NCBI GenBank assembly: GCA_946537515.1
Contig: CAMNFV010000002.1
Span: 1 to 55,458 of the forward strand
Direction: 5' to 3'
DNA: 55,458 bases
Source: an uncultured Ruminococcus sp.
Lineage (GTDB): Bacteria > Bacillota > Clostridia > Oscillospirales > Ruminococcaceae
Shown here: positions 45,363 through 55,155 of the stretch, in pieces
Layout: each line of letters starts with the position of its first letter
Numbering within the stretch: the first letter of the stretch is position 1
Notes under the pieces: generated by a model
Seen by the model: only the letters and a program-made list of their open reading frames with translations
Told to the model about the DNA's origin: nothing
Databases searched by the model: none
Made by a program: the position numbers and the translations under genes

Positions 45363-46541
45363 TCAGCCCTCCTGCTTTTTCATTAAATCCTTTGCAGTTT
45401 CGATTGCGGCAGCTATTTGCGGATCCTTATCCGCTTCCGAATCCGGCAATGCGAGTACATCCGGCTCCAGACCAATTTCATGATAACAGGGCGTTTTCCC
45501 GGTTGCATAGGTAGCAGTCGTCAATGTGACTCCGCCGCCGGAAAGTTCAAATGTAGACTGCATTATGCCTTTGCCGAAGGTCTTTTCTCCGACCAGCACA
45601 GCATCCGCATAATCGCGCAGCACACATGCGAACAATTCAGATGCACTCGCTGTGCCGCCGTTGACCAGAATAACATACGGCATCTGTTCACAATGCGCAT
45701 CCGAAGTCAATATAGTAGATGCGTTTCCGTCCCGGTCATAGGAAAAAGCAAGTTCACCTTCCGGCAGCAGCGGATCAACCATTCTTTCGAGGGCAGAAAG
45801 CAGACCGCCGCCGTTATTGCGAACATCAAAAATAAACGCCTTTGCGCCCTGCTTCAGGAGATCCTGGCGGGCATTTTCAAATTGTGAAACGGTCACAGAA
45901 CGGAATTTTCCGATGTAAATATAGCCGATCTGATCCGGTAAAAATGCAGACTGCACCGTAACCTCATCAATCTGCGCACGCATCAGAGAAATCTTTTTTT
46001 CTGTATCAGAATCATGCTTGCGAATCCGGAGCGAAACAGAGGTACCGACTTCACCGAAAATCATATCAACTGCTTCATTATAGCTTGCTTTCAAAGAGAT
46101 TCCCTCTACTTCCAGCAGCAGGTCACCGGCCTCTATGCCTTTTTTCTCCGCAGGACCGTCCGGGGTAACTTCGACGATCTCTGCAAATCCCTCGTCCGTT
46201 TTCCGAATCGAAATGCCGATACCGGTATAGACGCCGGAGTTATTATCCTGATAAGCAGTCAGTTCCTCATTGCTGCGATAAACGCTGTATCGGTCGCCAA
46301 GTCCGCTGACATAGCCTTCCAGCATTCCTTCCAGCACATCGTTTTCCGGAACATCCTTATAAAACGTTTCGCGGACCTTCGCGTCCAGTTCATCCAGACG
46401 CTGGTATTTATCCGCAAGACGGTCAATTTCCGTAATTCGTTTGTTGAACGCCTTCTCACTTGCAGAAAGCGTAATCACAAATGTTGCAGCAGCGGTCAAA
46501 GTCATCAGGCTCACAACAGTGCCGACTGAAATCTTTTTCAT
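45363..46541 (-). CDS. S41 family carboxy-terminal processing peptidase (PDZ)
   Basis: SGVYTGIGISIRKTDEGFAEIVEVTPDGPAEKKGIEAGDLLLEVEG, FIFDVRNNGGGLLSA, ILVNGGTASASELFACVLRDY, GEKTFGKGIMQSTFEL. Confidence 0.95.
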   Translation of the reverse strand: MKKISVGTVVSLMTLTAAATFVITLSASEKAFNKRITEIDRLADKYQRLDELDAKVRETFYKDVPENDVLEGMLEGYVSGLGDRYSVYRSNEELTAYQDNNSGVYTGIGISIRKTDEGFAEIVEVTPDGPAEKKGIEAGDLLLEVEGISLKASYNEAVDMIFGEVGTSVSLRIRKHDSDTEKKISLMRAQIDEVTVQSAFLPDQIGYIYIGKFRSVTVSQFENARQDLLKQGAKAFIFDVRNNGGGLLSALERMVDPLLPEGELAFSYDRDGNASTILTSDAHCEQMPYVILVNGGTASASELFACVLRDYADAVLVGEKTFGKGIMQSTFELSGGGVTLTTATYATGKTPCYHEIGLEPDVLALPDSEADKDPQIAAAIETAKDLMKKQEG

Positions 46542-46576
46542 CGCTGAACGCCGCCTTTCATGTCAGTAAATACCGG

Positions 46577-46613
46577 AAACGGCAAGAGACATCCTGACCG
46601 TCTCCTGCCGTTT
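46577..46613 (-). terminator. Putative terminator of the envC-like gene
   Basis: aaacggcaagagac ... gtctcctgccgttt stem with one mismatch; weak U-tract. Confidence 0.45.
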
Positions 46614-46651
46614 ATCCGGATCATTAGAAAAAAGCAATTTCAATTATGGCC

Positions 46652-48196
46652 TTACGGGAGATACTGTGTCGGATTAACCGGCGTATCATTGACACGAACC
46701 TCAAAGTGCAGGTGAGGACCTGTCGAACGGCCGGTCGAACCGACAACGCCGACCTGCTGACCGACAGAAACCTGCTGTCCGACCGAAACTGTGGTGCGCT
46801 GTAAATGCGCATAAAGCGTCGAATAGCCGTTGCCGTGATAAATGACAACATTATTGCCGTAGCCGCCGCCCCAGCCGTCATTCACAACGCGAATGACTGT
46901 ACCGTTGCCGGCTGCGCATGCTGCTGCTCCGTTGATCGCAGAGACATTGCCGATAATATCAATACCGCTGTGTCCGGCGGATGCTCCTGTAAACGGATCC
47001 TTTCTGTAGCCGAACGTGCTGGAAATGCCGTAATGACCGGGGCAGGGCCATGCAAACATGCTGCCGGTCGGTGCGGGCTGTGTGGTCGTGGTCGCAGCCG
47101 TAGTCGTTGTCGCAGCGGTTGTCGGGGGTGTGGTCGGAGCAGTCGTCGGCGCCGGTGTTGCCTCCGTAACCGGATTGGTAATCTGTGCCTGTGTATTTTC
47201 CGCACTTGCCGCAGCAGATGCCTGCGTAACAGGTGCTGCTGTTGTTGTCGTAGCAATCGTCGTGCGGACGGTTGTTGTCGTCGTTGTAGTGGTTGTCGTG
47301 GTGGTGGTCGTCGTCGTCAGCTTCGCTTCGAGTTCAGCTTTTCTGCGAGCTTCCTCTTCCTTTTTCTTCTGTTCCTCTTCCATTGCCTTGCGGATTGCTT
47401 CGGCAATGAGATCCTGCTCTTCCTGCTCGATCTGGTCGAGATCCATTTGCTGCTGCTTCAATTCAGAATTTGCATTGGACTGTTTCGATTCGATCAGCTC
47501 AATCTCGACATGATTATCAGAAAGTGCAACGTCAAGATCCTTTTTCGAGGCATCAAACTCATCCATCAGAACCTGAATTTCGGTCTGCTTGATATTGAGC
47601 GCCTGCAAGCTGACTGTCAGATCCTGTTTATGGTTGGTTAAAGACTGAATTTCCTCGCGAAGATTGGTAATCATCTCATCATCATGCTTGGAAATCCGCT
47701 TAATCAGGTCGAGTCTTGCCAGTACATCATAAAAACTGGATGCACCGACCAGCGCAGAAATCAGGCTGTCATTTCCGTGGACGTAAAGGGCACGGATTCT
47801 GGATTTAAACACCTTCAGACCTTCCTGCACCGCAACCTCTTCTTCATCAATCGCGGTCTGAAGCTCTGCGATTTCTGCTTCTTTGTCAGAGATTTCTCCG
47901 ATCAGATTGGACATCTGCGAATCAATCAGAACCATTTTACCGTTGATCAGATTGATTTGCTCTTTGAGTGTCTGCTCATATGCAGATTTGTTGCTGAGAT
48001 CATCAGAGAGCTTTTTCAGTTCTTCCTTTTTCTGGTCGATCTGATCCTGCTTCTCTTTCTTTTCCTGTTCGATTTCCTTGAGCGTTTTTGCATAAGCAAG
48101 ATTATTCGGATTCTGCTTTGCTTCCAGCGAAAGCGAGGTCGCCGTAAGAATAACAGCGGCCAGCACTGCAAGCGCTTTTCTGCATTGCTTGTTCAT
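46652..48196 (-). CDS. EnvC-like murein hydrolase activator: coiled coil, Thr-rich linker, M23 (LytM) domain
   Basis: Coiled-coil N-term, poly-Thr linker, C-term FGYRKDPFTGASAGHSGIDI...VIYHGNGYSTLYAHLQ...GSTGRSTGPHLHFEVRVN. Confidence 0.9.
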   Translation of the reverse strand: MNKQCRKALAVLAAVILTATSLSLEAKQNPNNLAYAKTLKEIEQEKKEKQDQIDQKKEELKKLSDDLSNKSAYEQTLKEQINLINGKMVLIDSQMSNLIGEISDKEAEIAELQTAIDEEEVAVQEGLKVFKSRIRALYVHGNDSLISALVGASSFYDVLARLDLIKRISKHDDEMITNLREEIQSLTNHKQDLTVSLQALNIKQTEIQVLMDEFDASKKDLDVALSDNHVEIELIESKQSNANSELKQQQMDLDQIEQEEQDLIAEAIRKAMEEEQKKKEEEARRKAELEAKLTTTTTTTTTTTTTTTTVRTTIATTTTAAPVTQASAAASAENTQAQITNPVTEATPAPTTAPTTPPTTAATTTTAATTTTQPAPTGSMFAWPCPGHYGISSTFGYRKDPFTGASAGHSGIDIIGNVSAINGAAACAAGNGTVIRVVNDGWGGGYGNNVVIYHGNGYSTLYAHLQRTTVSVGQQVSVGQQVGVVGSTGRSTGPHLHFEVRVNDTPVNPTQYLP

Positions 48197-48226
48197 AAAT
48201 AAACCTTCCTTTTTTGTGCGTAAACA

Positions 48227-49159
48227 TTACATATTCGCGGCTCTGTATCGCAAATGAACACGGGTTGAAAGTACGCTTCCGAATGCGCCGATAAAGGAAC
48301 CGGCAGCAATGTAGGAAAGCATAACAATCACATAAATTCTGTTGAAAGGAATCACATTTCCGAGTCCGATTGTACTCAGAACGTCAAACCGTCCGAGAAG
48401 ATCCACAAGGCTGTCATATGCAAACCATGTCAGCAGCGTCGCAAAAACGCCGGCCATAAAGCCATTGATCATACCTTCAACAAAGAACGGGAACCGGATA
48501 AATGCCTTTGTTGCACCGACGCTCTGCATGATGCTGATTTCGCGGCGTCTCGAAAAGACACTCGCACGCGTCGTATTGGAAATAATAACCATTGAAACAA
48601 TCAGGAGCGCAATAATAATTGCAATCGCAACGATCGTAACAACACGCCGCATCTCCGTCAGCAGCTCAACAAAAGAATCAGGCGAGCGGACAGAATCCAC
48701 ATTCGGCATTTGTTCAGCCGCCTTGAGCGTTTCATCCATTTTGGAAATATCAGATACGCGGATACGGTAAGCATCCAGCAGGGGATTGTCATCACCAAGC
48801 GACTCAAAAACGATTGCCTGATCGCTCATATCTGTCTTGAGGTCCTCAAATGCCTCTTCTTTTGTGTAAAGCTGAACACTCGCAATATTGTTCATCGTCC
48901 GCAGCTCATCACCGATCTGCGCAAGTCTGTCATCAGACGTATCCTCGGTGAGATAGACGATTACTTCATTTTTATCTTCAATGCCGCCGATAATCGCATT
49001 GATATTCACATAGAACAGGACGGCAATGCCGACCAGCAGCAAACTGACCAAAAGAACACAGAACGAAGCAAAAGCCATAACCCGGTTCTTCCAGACATTG
49101 TCAAAGCCCTGTCCGACAAGATACCGAAAACTACTGAGCTTCAATTTCTGCGCCTCCAA
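48227..49159 (-). CDS. ftsX: Cell division protein FtsX
   Basis: FRYLVGQGFDNVWKNRVMAFASFCVLLVSLLLVGIAVLF, NTTRASVFSRRREISIMQSVGATKAFIRFPFFVEGMI; overlaps ftsE by 29 bp. Confidence 0.95.
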   Translation of the reverse strand: MEAQKLKLSSFRYLVGQGFDNVWKNRVMAFASFCVLLVSLLLVGIAVLFYVNINAIIGGIEDKNEVIVYLTEDTSDDRLAQIGDELRTMNNIASVQLYTKEEAFEDLKTDMSDQAIVFESLGDDNPLLDAYRIRVSDISKMDETLKAAEQMPNVDSVRSPDSFVELLTEMRRVVTIVAIAIIIALLIVSMVIISNTTRASVFSRRREISIMQSVGATKAFIRFPFFVEGMINGFMAGVFATLLTWFAYDSLVDLLGRFDVLSTIGLGNVIPFNRIYVIVMLSYIAAGSFIGAFGSVLSTRVHLRYRAANM

Positions 49160-49823
49160 TCACTTCGTCAAATACGACCTCGCCCTCGCTGATATTGATG
49201 ATTCTGCCGCCGAAATGACGAACCATTTCGTGTGCGTGGGTTACCATCAGGATTGTAGTGCCGCAGGCATTGATGCCCTGCAGGAGCTCCACAAGCTCAT
49301 AGGCAAGCTCCGGATCGACATTACCTGTCGGCTCATCAGCAATCAGAAGCGCAGGATCATTCACAAGCGCACGCGCAAGTGCGCAGCGCTGCTGCTCACC
49401 GCCGGAGAGCTCGCTCGGATAGCAGTCAGCCTTATCCTGCAGGCCGACCAGAGACATAACATAAGGAACGCGCTTCCGGATCTGCTTCTTCGGCGCGTCT
49501 ATCACACGCAGTACAAATGCGATATTTTCATAAACAGTCATCGTATCAATCAGGCGGTAATCCTGGAACACAACACCGATTGTACGACGGAATTCCGGAA
49601 CCTTACGCTTTTTCAGCTTTGTCAGGTCGTAGCCATTGACATAGACCTCGCCGCTGTTCGCATCCAACTCTTTCAGAAGGAGCTTGATCAGCGTACTTTT
49701 TCCGGCGCCTGACCGACCGATGACAAACGCAAATTCGCCGTCCTCGACCTTCAGGCTGACATCTGAAAGCGCCTCAACGCCGGTACTCTCATATGTCACG
49801 GACACATTTTTTAACTCTACCAA
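49131..49823 (-). CDS. ftsE: Cell division ATP-binding protein FtsE
   Basis: VIGRSGAGKSTLIKLLL, LSGGEQQRCALARALVNDPALLIADEPTGNVDPELAYE. Confidence 0.95.
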   Translation of the reverse strand: MVELKNVSVTYESTGVEALSDVSLKVEDGEFAFVIGRSGAGKSTLIKLLLKELDANSGEVYVNGYDLTKLKKRKVPEFRRTIGVVFQDYRLIDTMTVYENIAFVLRVIDAPKKQIRKRVPYVMSLVGLQDKADCYPSELSGGEQQRCALARALVNDPALLIADEPTGNVDPELAYELVELLQGINACGTTILMVTHAHEMVRHFGGRIINISEGEVVFDEVIGGAEIEAQ

Positions 49824-50003
49824 GAGTATTCCTCCTCATTTGGACGTTTTGGGGATCAGCACATGTCAGGTCAAAGGGGTGTGCTGATTCTTCGACATCT
49901 TCCCAAGGGTGAAAATCAATTATGTAAACATGGAAAATGCCAAACGAATCACTCCGTTCGGCACTCCCCAAATCTACTGTCAAATCAAATCAGTTGTCTT
50001 TCG

Positions 50004-51089
50004 TCAGAACTTTACAGGGCTGGACGAAAGATATTTCTTTACCATCAGCGCGATTTTAAAGACGATCGCGTGATCAAATTCGCGGAGATCCAGACCGGTC
50101 AGTTTCTTGATCTTCTCAAGACGGTAGACCAGCGTGTTACGGTGAACGAACAGCTTTCTGGAGGTCTCCGAAACATTCAGGTTGTTCTCGAAGAAGCGCT
50201 GGATCGTAAACAGCGTTTCATGATCGAGACTTTCGATGCTGCCGCGCTTAAACACCTCATGCAGGAATGTTTCGCAGAGCGTCGTAGGCAGGTGATAAAT
50301 CAGGCGGGCGATGCCGAGGTTGTCATAGCTGACAATAACCTTATCGGTATCAAAGACCTTGCCGACTTCCAGCGCAGTCTGTGCTTCCTTGAAGGAACGT
50401 GCCAGATCCTTCACGCCGACAACGCTTGTGCCGATACCGACATTGACGCGGGTATAGAACTCGCTCGATAGGGTATCCGCGATAGAACGTGCAAGTTTTT
50501 CGAGGTCCTTGCTCTCGTTCGTGGACTTGATCTCCTTGACAAGCACGATATCAGTCTCTGTGATGTTGAAGACGAAATCCTTGCTCTTATCCGGGAACAG
50601 GTTCTGAATGACATCATAAGCAGAGATGTCGTTTGCGGATACGATTCTGATCAGGAATACGACGCGGCTGATTTCAGCATTGAAGTGCAGCTCGCGTGCT
50701 TTGACGACGATATCACCGGGCAGAACATTATCGAGAACAACATTCTTGATAAAGTTGTTGCGGTCATATTTCTCGTCATAATACTGCTTGATGCTGGACA
50801 TCGCGATTGCGAGGATATCAGCATACTTTGCAGCGTTCTCGTCTGTGCCCTCAACAAAAACTGCATAATCCGGGGTCGTGCGGACACCGAACGGCTTATA
50901 GGTAAAACCGTCGCGGATAAACAGGTCTCCGGATTCGTTCATATCCATGGATACGAACTCATTGGTAGTGCCGACTCTGGTCGGATCGCTGCAAGCGATG
51001 ATAGTAGCAGTTTCATCGACAACGCCGATGGTTGCATGAATGGTGTCGTGCATCTGAACGACAAGTCCCTGAAACGGTCTGTTAGACAT
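50004..51089 (-). CDS. PucR/CdaR-type transcriptional regulator (C-terminal HTH)
   Basis: IQRFFENNLNVSETSRKLFVHRNTLVYRLEKIKKLTGLDLREFDHAIVFKIALMV. Confidence 0.85.
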   Translation of the reverse strand: MSNRPFQGLVVQMHDTIHATIGVVDETATIIACSDPTRVGTTNEFVSMDMNESGDLFIRDGFTYKPFGVRTTPDYAVFVEGTDENAAKYADILAIAMSSIKQYYDEKYDRNNFIKNVVLDNVLPGDIVVKARELHFNAEISRVVFLIRIVSANDISAYDVIQNLFPDKSKDFVFNITETDIVLVKEIKSTNESKDLEKLARSIADTLSSEFYTRVNVGIGTSVVGVKDLARSFKEAQTALEVGKVFDTDKVIVSYDNLGIARLIYHLPTTLCETFLHEVFKRGSIESLDHETLFTIQRFFENNLNVSETSRKLFVHRNTLVYRLEKIKKLTGLDLREFDHAIVFKIALMVKKYLSSSPVKF

Positions 51090-51368
51090 AATACGATCCC
51101 TTCGCTTTCTTCATGAATTTTGATTTGGGAGTGCCATGATCTCAGGCAGGAGGGATCTGATGTCAACCGTGTATGATTCACCCAGGGTGTATCCTGATCT
51201 GAAACTATTACAGATTGTAACATATTTCCCGTCCTTAGTTGTTAACAAACTGTGAACAGAATGTTAATATTTCGTTTGAAGCGGTATTTTCCGGTATTTT
51301 CATTGTGAAAAATACCGAAATTCACCATTTGAATATTGCATTCAAGTTATTCTTTGGTTACAAACCGG

Positions 51369-53147
51369 TTACATTCTTTCCGGTGCTGTTACCTTCAGCA
51401 GGCCGAGCGTATTACCGAGTGTCCGGCAAACTGCATCGCAAAGCAGAAGACGTGCATCCCGAAGATCCTCTGTTTCCGCATCGCGAACCTTGCATGCATC
51501 ATAGAATTTGTGGAATTGTGCAGCAAGATCGACCGAATATTTCGTCAGTCTGGAAGGATCAAGCTGTGCTGCAGCCGTTTCAATCTCCGCAGGCATCAGC
51601 GCAACCTGACGGATCAGTTCACGCTCAGCAGGGGAGTTCAGCAAATCAAGCTGTGCTTTATCAGCAGCCGGAATCGGCACGCCGCTCTCCGCAAGATTAC
51701 GGATCAGGCTGCAAATTCTGGCGTGCGCATACTGCACGTAATAAACCGGATTCGAGGAAGACTTCTCAACCGCCAGATCGAGATCAAATTCAAAGTGAGA
51801 ATTCGCCTCGCGCAGATTAAAGAAGAATCTTGCTGCATCGACCGGAATATCTTCAAGCAGCGTAACGAGTGTCAGCGCTTTTCCGCTGCGCTTGGATTGC
51901 TTAACCGGTTGTCCGTCCCGCATGACTGCAACCATCTGCATCAGAATCACTTCAAGCTTGGATGCATCCACACCGAGTGCAGTCAGCGCTGCTTTCAGGC
52001 GCGGTACATAGCCGTGGTGATCGGCGCCGAGCACATTAATCGCCTTATCAAAGTTACGGGTAACAAGCTTATCATAATGGTACGCGATATCCGGTACTAT
52101 ATAAGTATATAGCCCGTTGCTGCGGCGCAGGACAAAGTCCTTATCCACGCCGTAATCTGTCGCTTTAAACCAGATCGCGCCGTCCTGCTCATAGGCTTTT
52201 CCGGCCTCAAGCAGCTTATCAACGATCAGCTTTGTTTCGTTCTTTGCATGAACTGTGCTCTCACGGAACCAGTTATCGTACACGATCCGATACTGTTTCA
52301 GATCATGTTCAAGTCCGGCAATATTCAGCGGAAGCGCATATTCAACAAGTGCCTTCCGGCGCTCTTCGTCAGAAACCGACGCAAGCGCATCGCCGTGAAG
52401 ATCGTAATAGTTCTTCGCATGTGCGATGATATCCTGACCGAGATACACATCTTCCGGCATCGGGAAATCTTCCGTATTACCGTTTTCGCCGTATATCAGC
52501 TTACATAGTGCATCTGTATCCGGCGTGGATTGATAAATCGCCTGCCCTTTTTCAGAGCAAAGCTGCATGTAGCGCAGCGACAGGGATTTGCCGAACTTCT
52601 CAATCTGATTTCCGGCGTCGTTGACATAAAATTCACGTTCGGCATGATAACCGGCAGCCTGTAAAACCGATGCAAGTGTATCACCGATCGCACCGCCGCG
52701 CGCATTGCCGACATGCATCGGACCGGTCGGATTCGCGGAAACGAACTCGACAAGCACGCGCTTGCCCTTTCCGATATCCGAACAGCCATAGCGTTCACCT
52801 TCTGCAATGACATTCCGAACCACGTTAGAATACCATCTCTGTCCGAGATAGAAATTCATAAAGCCGGGGCCCGCAATCTCCACTTTATCAAAAGGGGAAC
52901 CCTTCAGATCAAGTGCATTTGCGATCTCCTCCGCAATTTTGCGCGGAGCCATATGCAATGCCTTTGCAGAAGCCATCGCAACATTGGAAGCAAAATCGCC
53001 GTGCGAACGGTCTGCCGGGATTTCAATATTAAACGCCGGCAGCGGATCCGCCGGGAACACCCCGTCAGCAACCAGCCGTCCGATTGCTTCCAGAATCAGT
53101 TTTTTTGCTTCGCTTGACGAAGCCGAAATATGATTCAAATACAACAC
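51369..53147 (-). CDS. argS: Arginyl-tRNA synthetase
   Basis: VEFVSANPTGPMHVGNARGGAIGDTLASVLQAAG (HIGH-type), QMVAVMRDGQPVKQSKRSGKALTL, C-terminal LGLLKVTAPERM. Confidence 0.97.
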   Translation of the reverse strand: MLYLNHISASSSEAKKLILEAIGRLVADGVFPADPLPAFNIEIPADRSHGDFASNVAMASAKALHMAPRKIAEEIANALDLKGSPFDKVEIAGPGFMNFYLGQRWYSNVVRNVIAEGERYGCSDIGKGKRVLVEFVSANPTGPMHVGNARGGAIGDTLASVLQAAGYHAEREFYVNDAGNQIEKFGKSLSLRYMQLCSEKGQAIYQSTPDTDALCKLIYGENGNTEDFPMPEDVYLGQDIIAHAKNYYDLHGDALASVSDEERRKALVEYALPLNIAGLEHDLKQYRIVYDNWFRESTVHAKNETKLIVDKLLEAGKAYEQDGAIWFKATDYGVDKDFVLRRSNGLYTYIVPDIAYHYDKLVTRNFDKAINVLGADHHGYVPRLKAALTALGVDASKLEVILMQMVAVMRDGQPVKQSKRSGKALTLVTLLEDIPVDAARFFFNLREANSHFEFDLDLAVEKSSSNPVYYVQYAHARICSLIRNLAESGVPIPAADKAQLDLLNSPAERELIRQVALMPAEIETAAAQLDPSRLTKYSVDLAAQFHKFYDACKVRDAETEDLRDARLLLCDAVCRTLGNTLGLLKVTAPERM

Positions 53148-53192
53148 TCCTTCCGTTGTCTCGTCTGTATTTGACAGGCGTATCGCGGGCGT

Positions 53193-53642
53193 TTACCGCA
53201 GACGTACGCGCAGATCAATCGTATTCACAGCAGAATAGCTGTCGCCGATATCAATCAGATACCGCAGCTGAAGCCTTCCGCCGCCGGGATGAAACAGCGC
53301 ATGAATATCAAGCGCACAGAGCAGCATCTCCATATTGCCGAATACAGTTGAATACTTGACAGGATGTGTCTTCCCTTTTTCCAGTACCATAACTGCTTCT
53401 GCAAAGCCGATTTTATGAATCGTGACAAGATTCTGCGACAAAACAGTAATCACAGTCTCTCCGACTGCATTACCGGTATCATCCAGTTCCGTATATTGAA
53501 TGGTAACTTCATTGCCTTTCCGCGAGAATACGGCCGTTGTATTCAGCTCCGAACGGTCTGTTTCGCCTTCAGCAGTCTGCGTGCTGAGAATCGTCAGAAC
53601 TGCATTCTCATTACGCTCATTTTTCTGTTTTTCAGCAGACAT
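53193..53642 (-). CDS. DUF1934 (YwiB-like) beta-barrel protein
   Basis: VTIQYTELDDTGNAVGETVITVLSQNLVTIHKIGFAEAVMVLEKGKTHPVKYSTVFGNMEM; adjacency to argS. Confidence 0.75.
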   Translation of the reverse strand: MSAEKQKNERNENAVLTILSTQTAEGETDRSELNTTAVFSRKGNEVTIQYTELDDTGNAVGETVITVLSQNLVTIHKIGFAEAVMVLEKGKTHPVKYSTVFGNMEMLLCALDIHALFHPGGGRLQLRYLIDIGDSYSAVNTIDLRVRLR

Positions 53643-53660
53643 ATATCCTCCGTGTCAGGC

Positions 53661-54698
53661 TCAGAAGCTGCGATCTGCATGTTCGATTGCCTGTTCGATC
53701 AGCTTATCCAGCAAATAAGGATACCGCATTCCGAGATCCGCCATCAGTTTCGGATAGGCAGCGCTGTCAGAAAGCTCCGGCATCGTGTTTACTTCGCCAA
53801 GCAGGATATCGCCGCGATTCGTATAATAGATATCAACCAGCGCGAGCGAGCTGCATTCCAGAATGCAGAAAGCAGAAATTGCAAGATCGCGCATGATATG
53901 TACAGTCTGCTCATCCAGATCTGCCGGAATTGTCAGATCATCTTCCGAGTCACCGGTGATCTCTCCGACAAACGATGCAAACGGGGGATCGTATCCGAAT
54001 ACACCGACGCGGAATTCTCTGCCCTGCACAAGCTCCTCAACGAGAACCGTACCGTCCTGCGTAAAGGCCCGCTTGACATGCTGCGCAAGCTGTTCGCGGT
54101 TTTCAGCCACACCGGACGCAATCGCCTGATCGCTGCCGGAAGGCTTGACATAGACCGGATAATCGAGCTGAGATTCGATGCGCTCGTATTCATGCTCCAG
54201 TCTGCTCAGATTCCGCTGCGAGACAGCGACCCAGCTCGGCATCGGAATACCGGCAGAGGAAAGCAGTGCATGTGTCATCGCCTTGCTGCGGCATGCCGCA
54301 GAACTGAAAATGCCGTTGCCGACATAAGGAATATGCGAGAGCTCGCAAAGTCCCTGAATTGCACCGTCCTCGCCAAACTGTCCCTGAAGCACGGAGAAAA
54401 TCACATCAATCCGCTTGAGCGTATAATTGCCGTCTTCAAGGATCAGAATACCGCGGTGCGCGGGATCCGGCGAGAGAATTGCAGAAGCGCAGTCCGGATT
54501 TTCAATCCATTTGCCCGAAGCGATTTCATCATAATCGCCGGGAAAATACAGCCATCTGCCTTTTTTGTTGATTCCGACCGGAACAATCTCATACCGTTCG
54601 CTGTCCAGAGTACGCAGAATGGCAGCGGCAGAAGCCAGAGACGCCTCATATTCGTTGGACGACCCGCCGAACAATACAAGAAGTTTCAGTTTCGCCAC
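53661..54698 (-). CDS. ddl: D-alanine--D-alanine ligase
   Basis: VLFGGSSNEYEASLASA, VYVKPSGSDQAIASGV, GREFRVGVFG, LGEVNTMPELSDSAAYPKLM. GTG start. Confidence 0.95.
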   Translation of the reverse strand: MAKLKLLVLFGGSSNEYEASLASAAAILRTLDSERYEIVPVGINKKGRWLYFPGDYDEIASGKWIENPDCASAILSPDPAHRGILILEDGNYTLKRIDVIFSVLQGQFGEDGAIQGLCELSHIPYVGNGIFSSAACRSKAMTHALLSSAGIPMPSWVAVSQRNLSRLEHEYERIESQLDYPVYVKPSGSDQAIASGVAENREQLAQHVKRAFTQDGTVLVEELVQGREFRVGVFGYDPPFASFVGEITGDSEDDLTIPADLDEQTVHIMRDLAISAFCILECSSLALVDIYYTNRGDILLGEVNTMPELSDSAAYPKLMADLGMRYPYLLDKLIEQAIEHADRSF

Positions 54699-54810
54699 AG
54701 TTCCATAGCCCCTTTCGATTTAAAAATCTTGCGTCAAATGTTGTATTCATTGCGTTTTGGGCATTTTGCCATTTGTGCATAATTCTGATACAGCATCGCA
54801 GAAACCAATG

Positions 54811-54876
54811 AAAAAACGCTAAAAAGCGAAAAATCGCGTGAACACGCAAAACTGCCGTTCACGACAAAATTTTTCG
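54811..54876 (-). promoter_or_regulatory. Promoter-proximal hairpin with U-rich tail in the ddl leader (attenuator or short RNA candidate)
   Basis: Minus strand CGAAAAAT..CGTGAAC loop GTTCACG..ATTTTTCG followed by CTTTTTAGCGTTTTTT. Confidence 0.55.
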
Positions 54877-54885
54877 TACATATCT

Positions 54886-54914
54886 ATTTTAGCATACTTC
54901 ACAAAAAAATGCAA
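54886..54914 (-). promoter_or_regulatory. Promoter upstream of ddl
   Basis: Minus strand TTGCAT - 17 bp - TAAAAT. Confidence 0.6.
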
Positions 54915-55105
54915 GTGTTTTTTTGCAAAATCACAGAAAAATTTTTGAAAAATCGTTTTTTCGATATTGGGACGGTGAAACTTCTTGCTTTTTTATACAA
55001 ATCAAGTCAGCAATCCCCGATTTTGACACCAATCGGCTTTTCTTGATTTCAACTTAAATGATTTATAAATAGTATTGTCATCAGAATAAGACAAGCAAAT
55101 ACCGC

Positions 55106-55140
55106 AACAGCCGCAGGTGTTTTGCGCACCGGCGGCTGTT
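55106..55140 (-). terminator. Hairpin downstream of the right-edge dockerin gene
   Basis: aacagccgc ... gcggctgtt stem. Confidence 0.5.
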
Positions 55141-55155
55141 CGGCTTTATTCAAAA

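Noticed and set aside
46805-47641. 278-aa plus-strand Cys/Arg-rich ORF
   Set aside because: Produced by the complement of the Thr-rich linker and M23 region; composition artifact.
49925-49965. Imperfect hairpin gccaaacga...tccgttcggc between ftsE and the PucR-type gene
   Set aside because: Stem has a mismatch and no U-tract on either strand; too weak to call a terminator.
51290-51318. cggtattttc...gaaaaataccg hairpin downstream of argS
   Set aside because: Short AT-rich stem with a bulge; possible argS terminator but not convincing.
53364-54782. 472-aa plus-strand ORF
   Set aside because: Antisense to DUF1934/ddl; ddl motifs are clear on the other strand.
55015-55045. ccgatt...aatcgg hairpin with a ctttt tail in the right intergenic region
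   Set aside because: Only 6 bp, and no gene on the plus strand that it would terminate.
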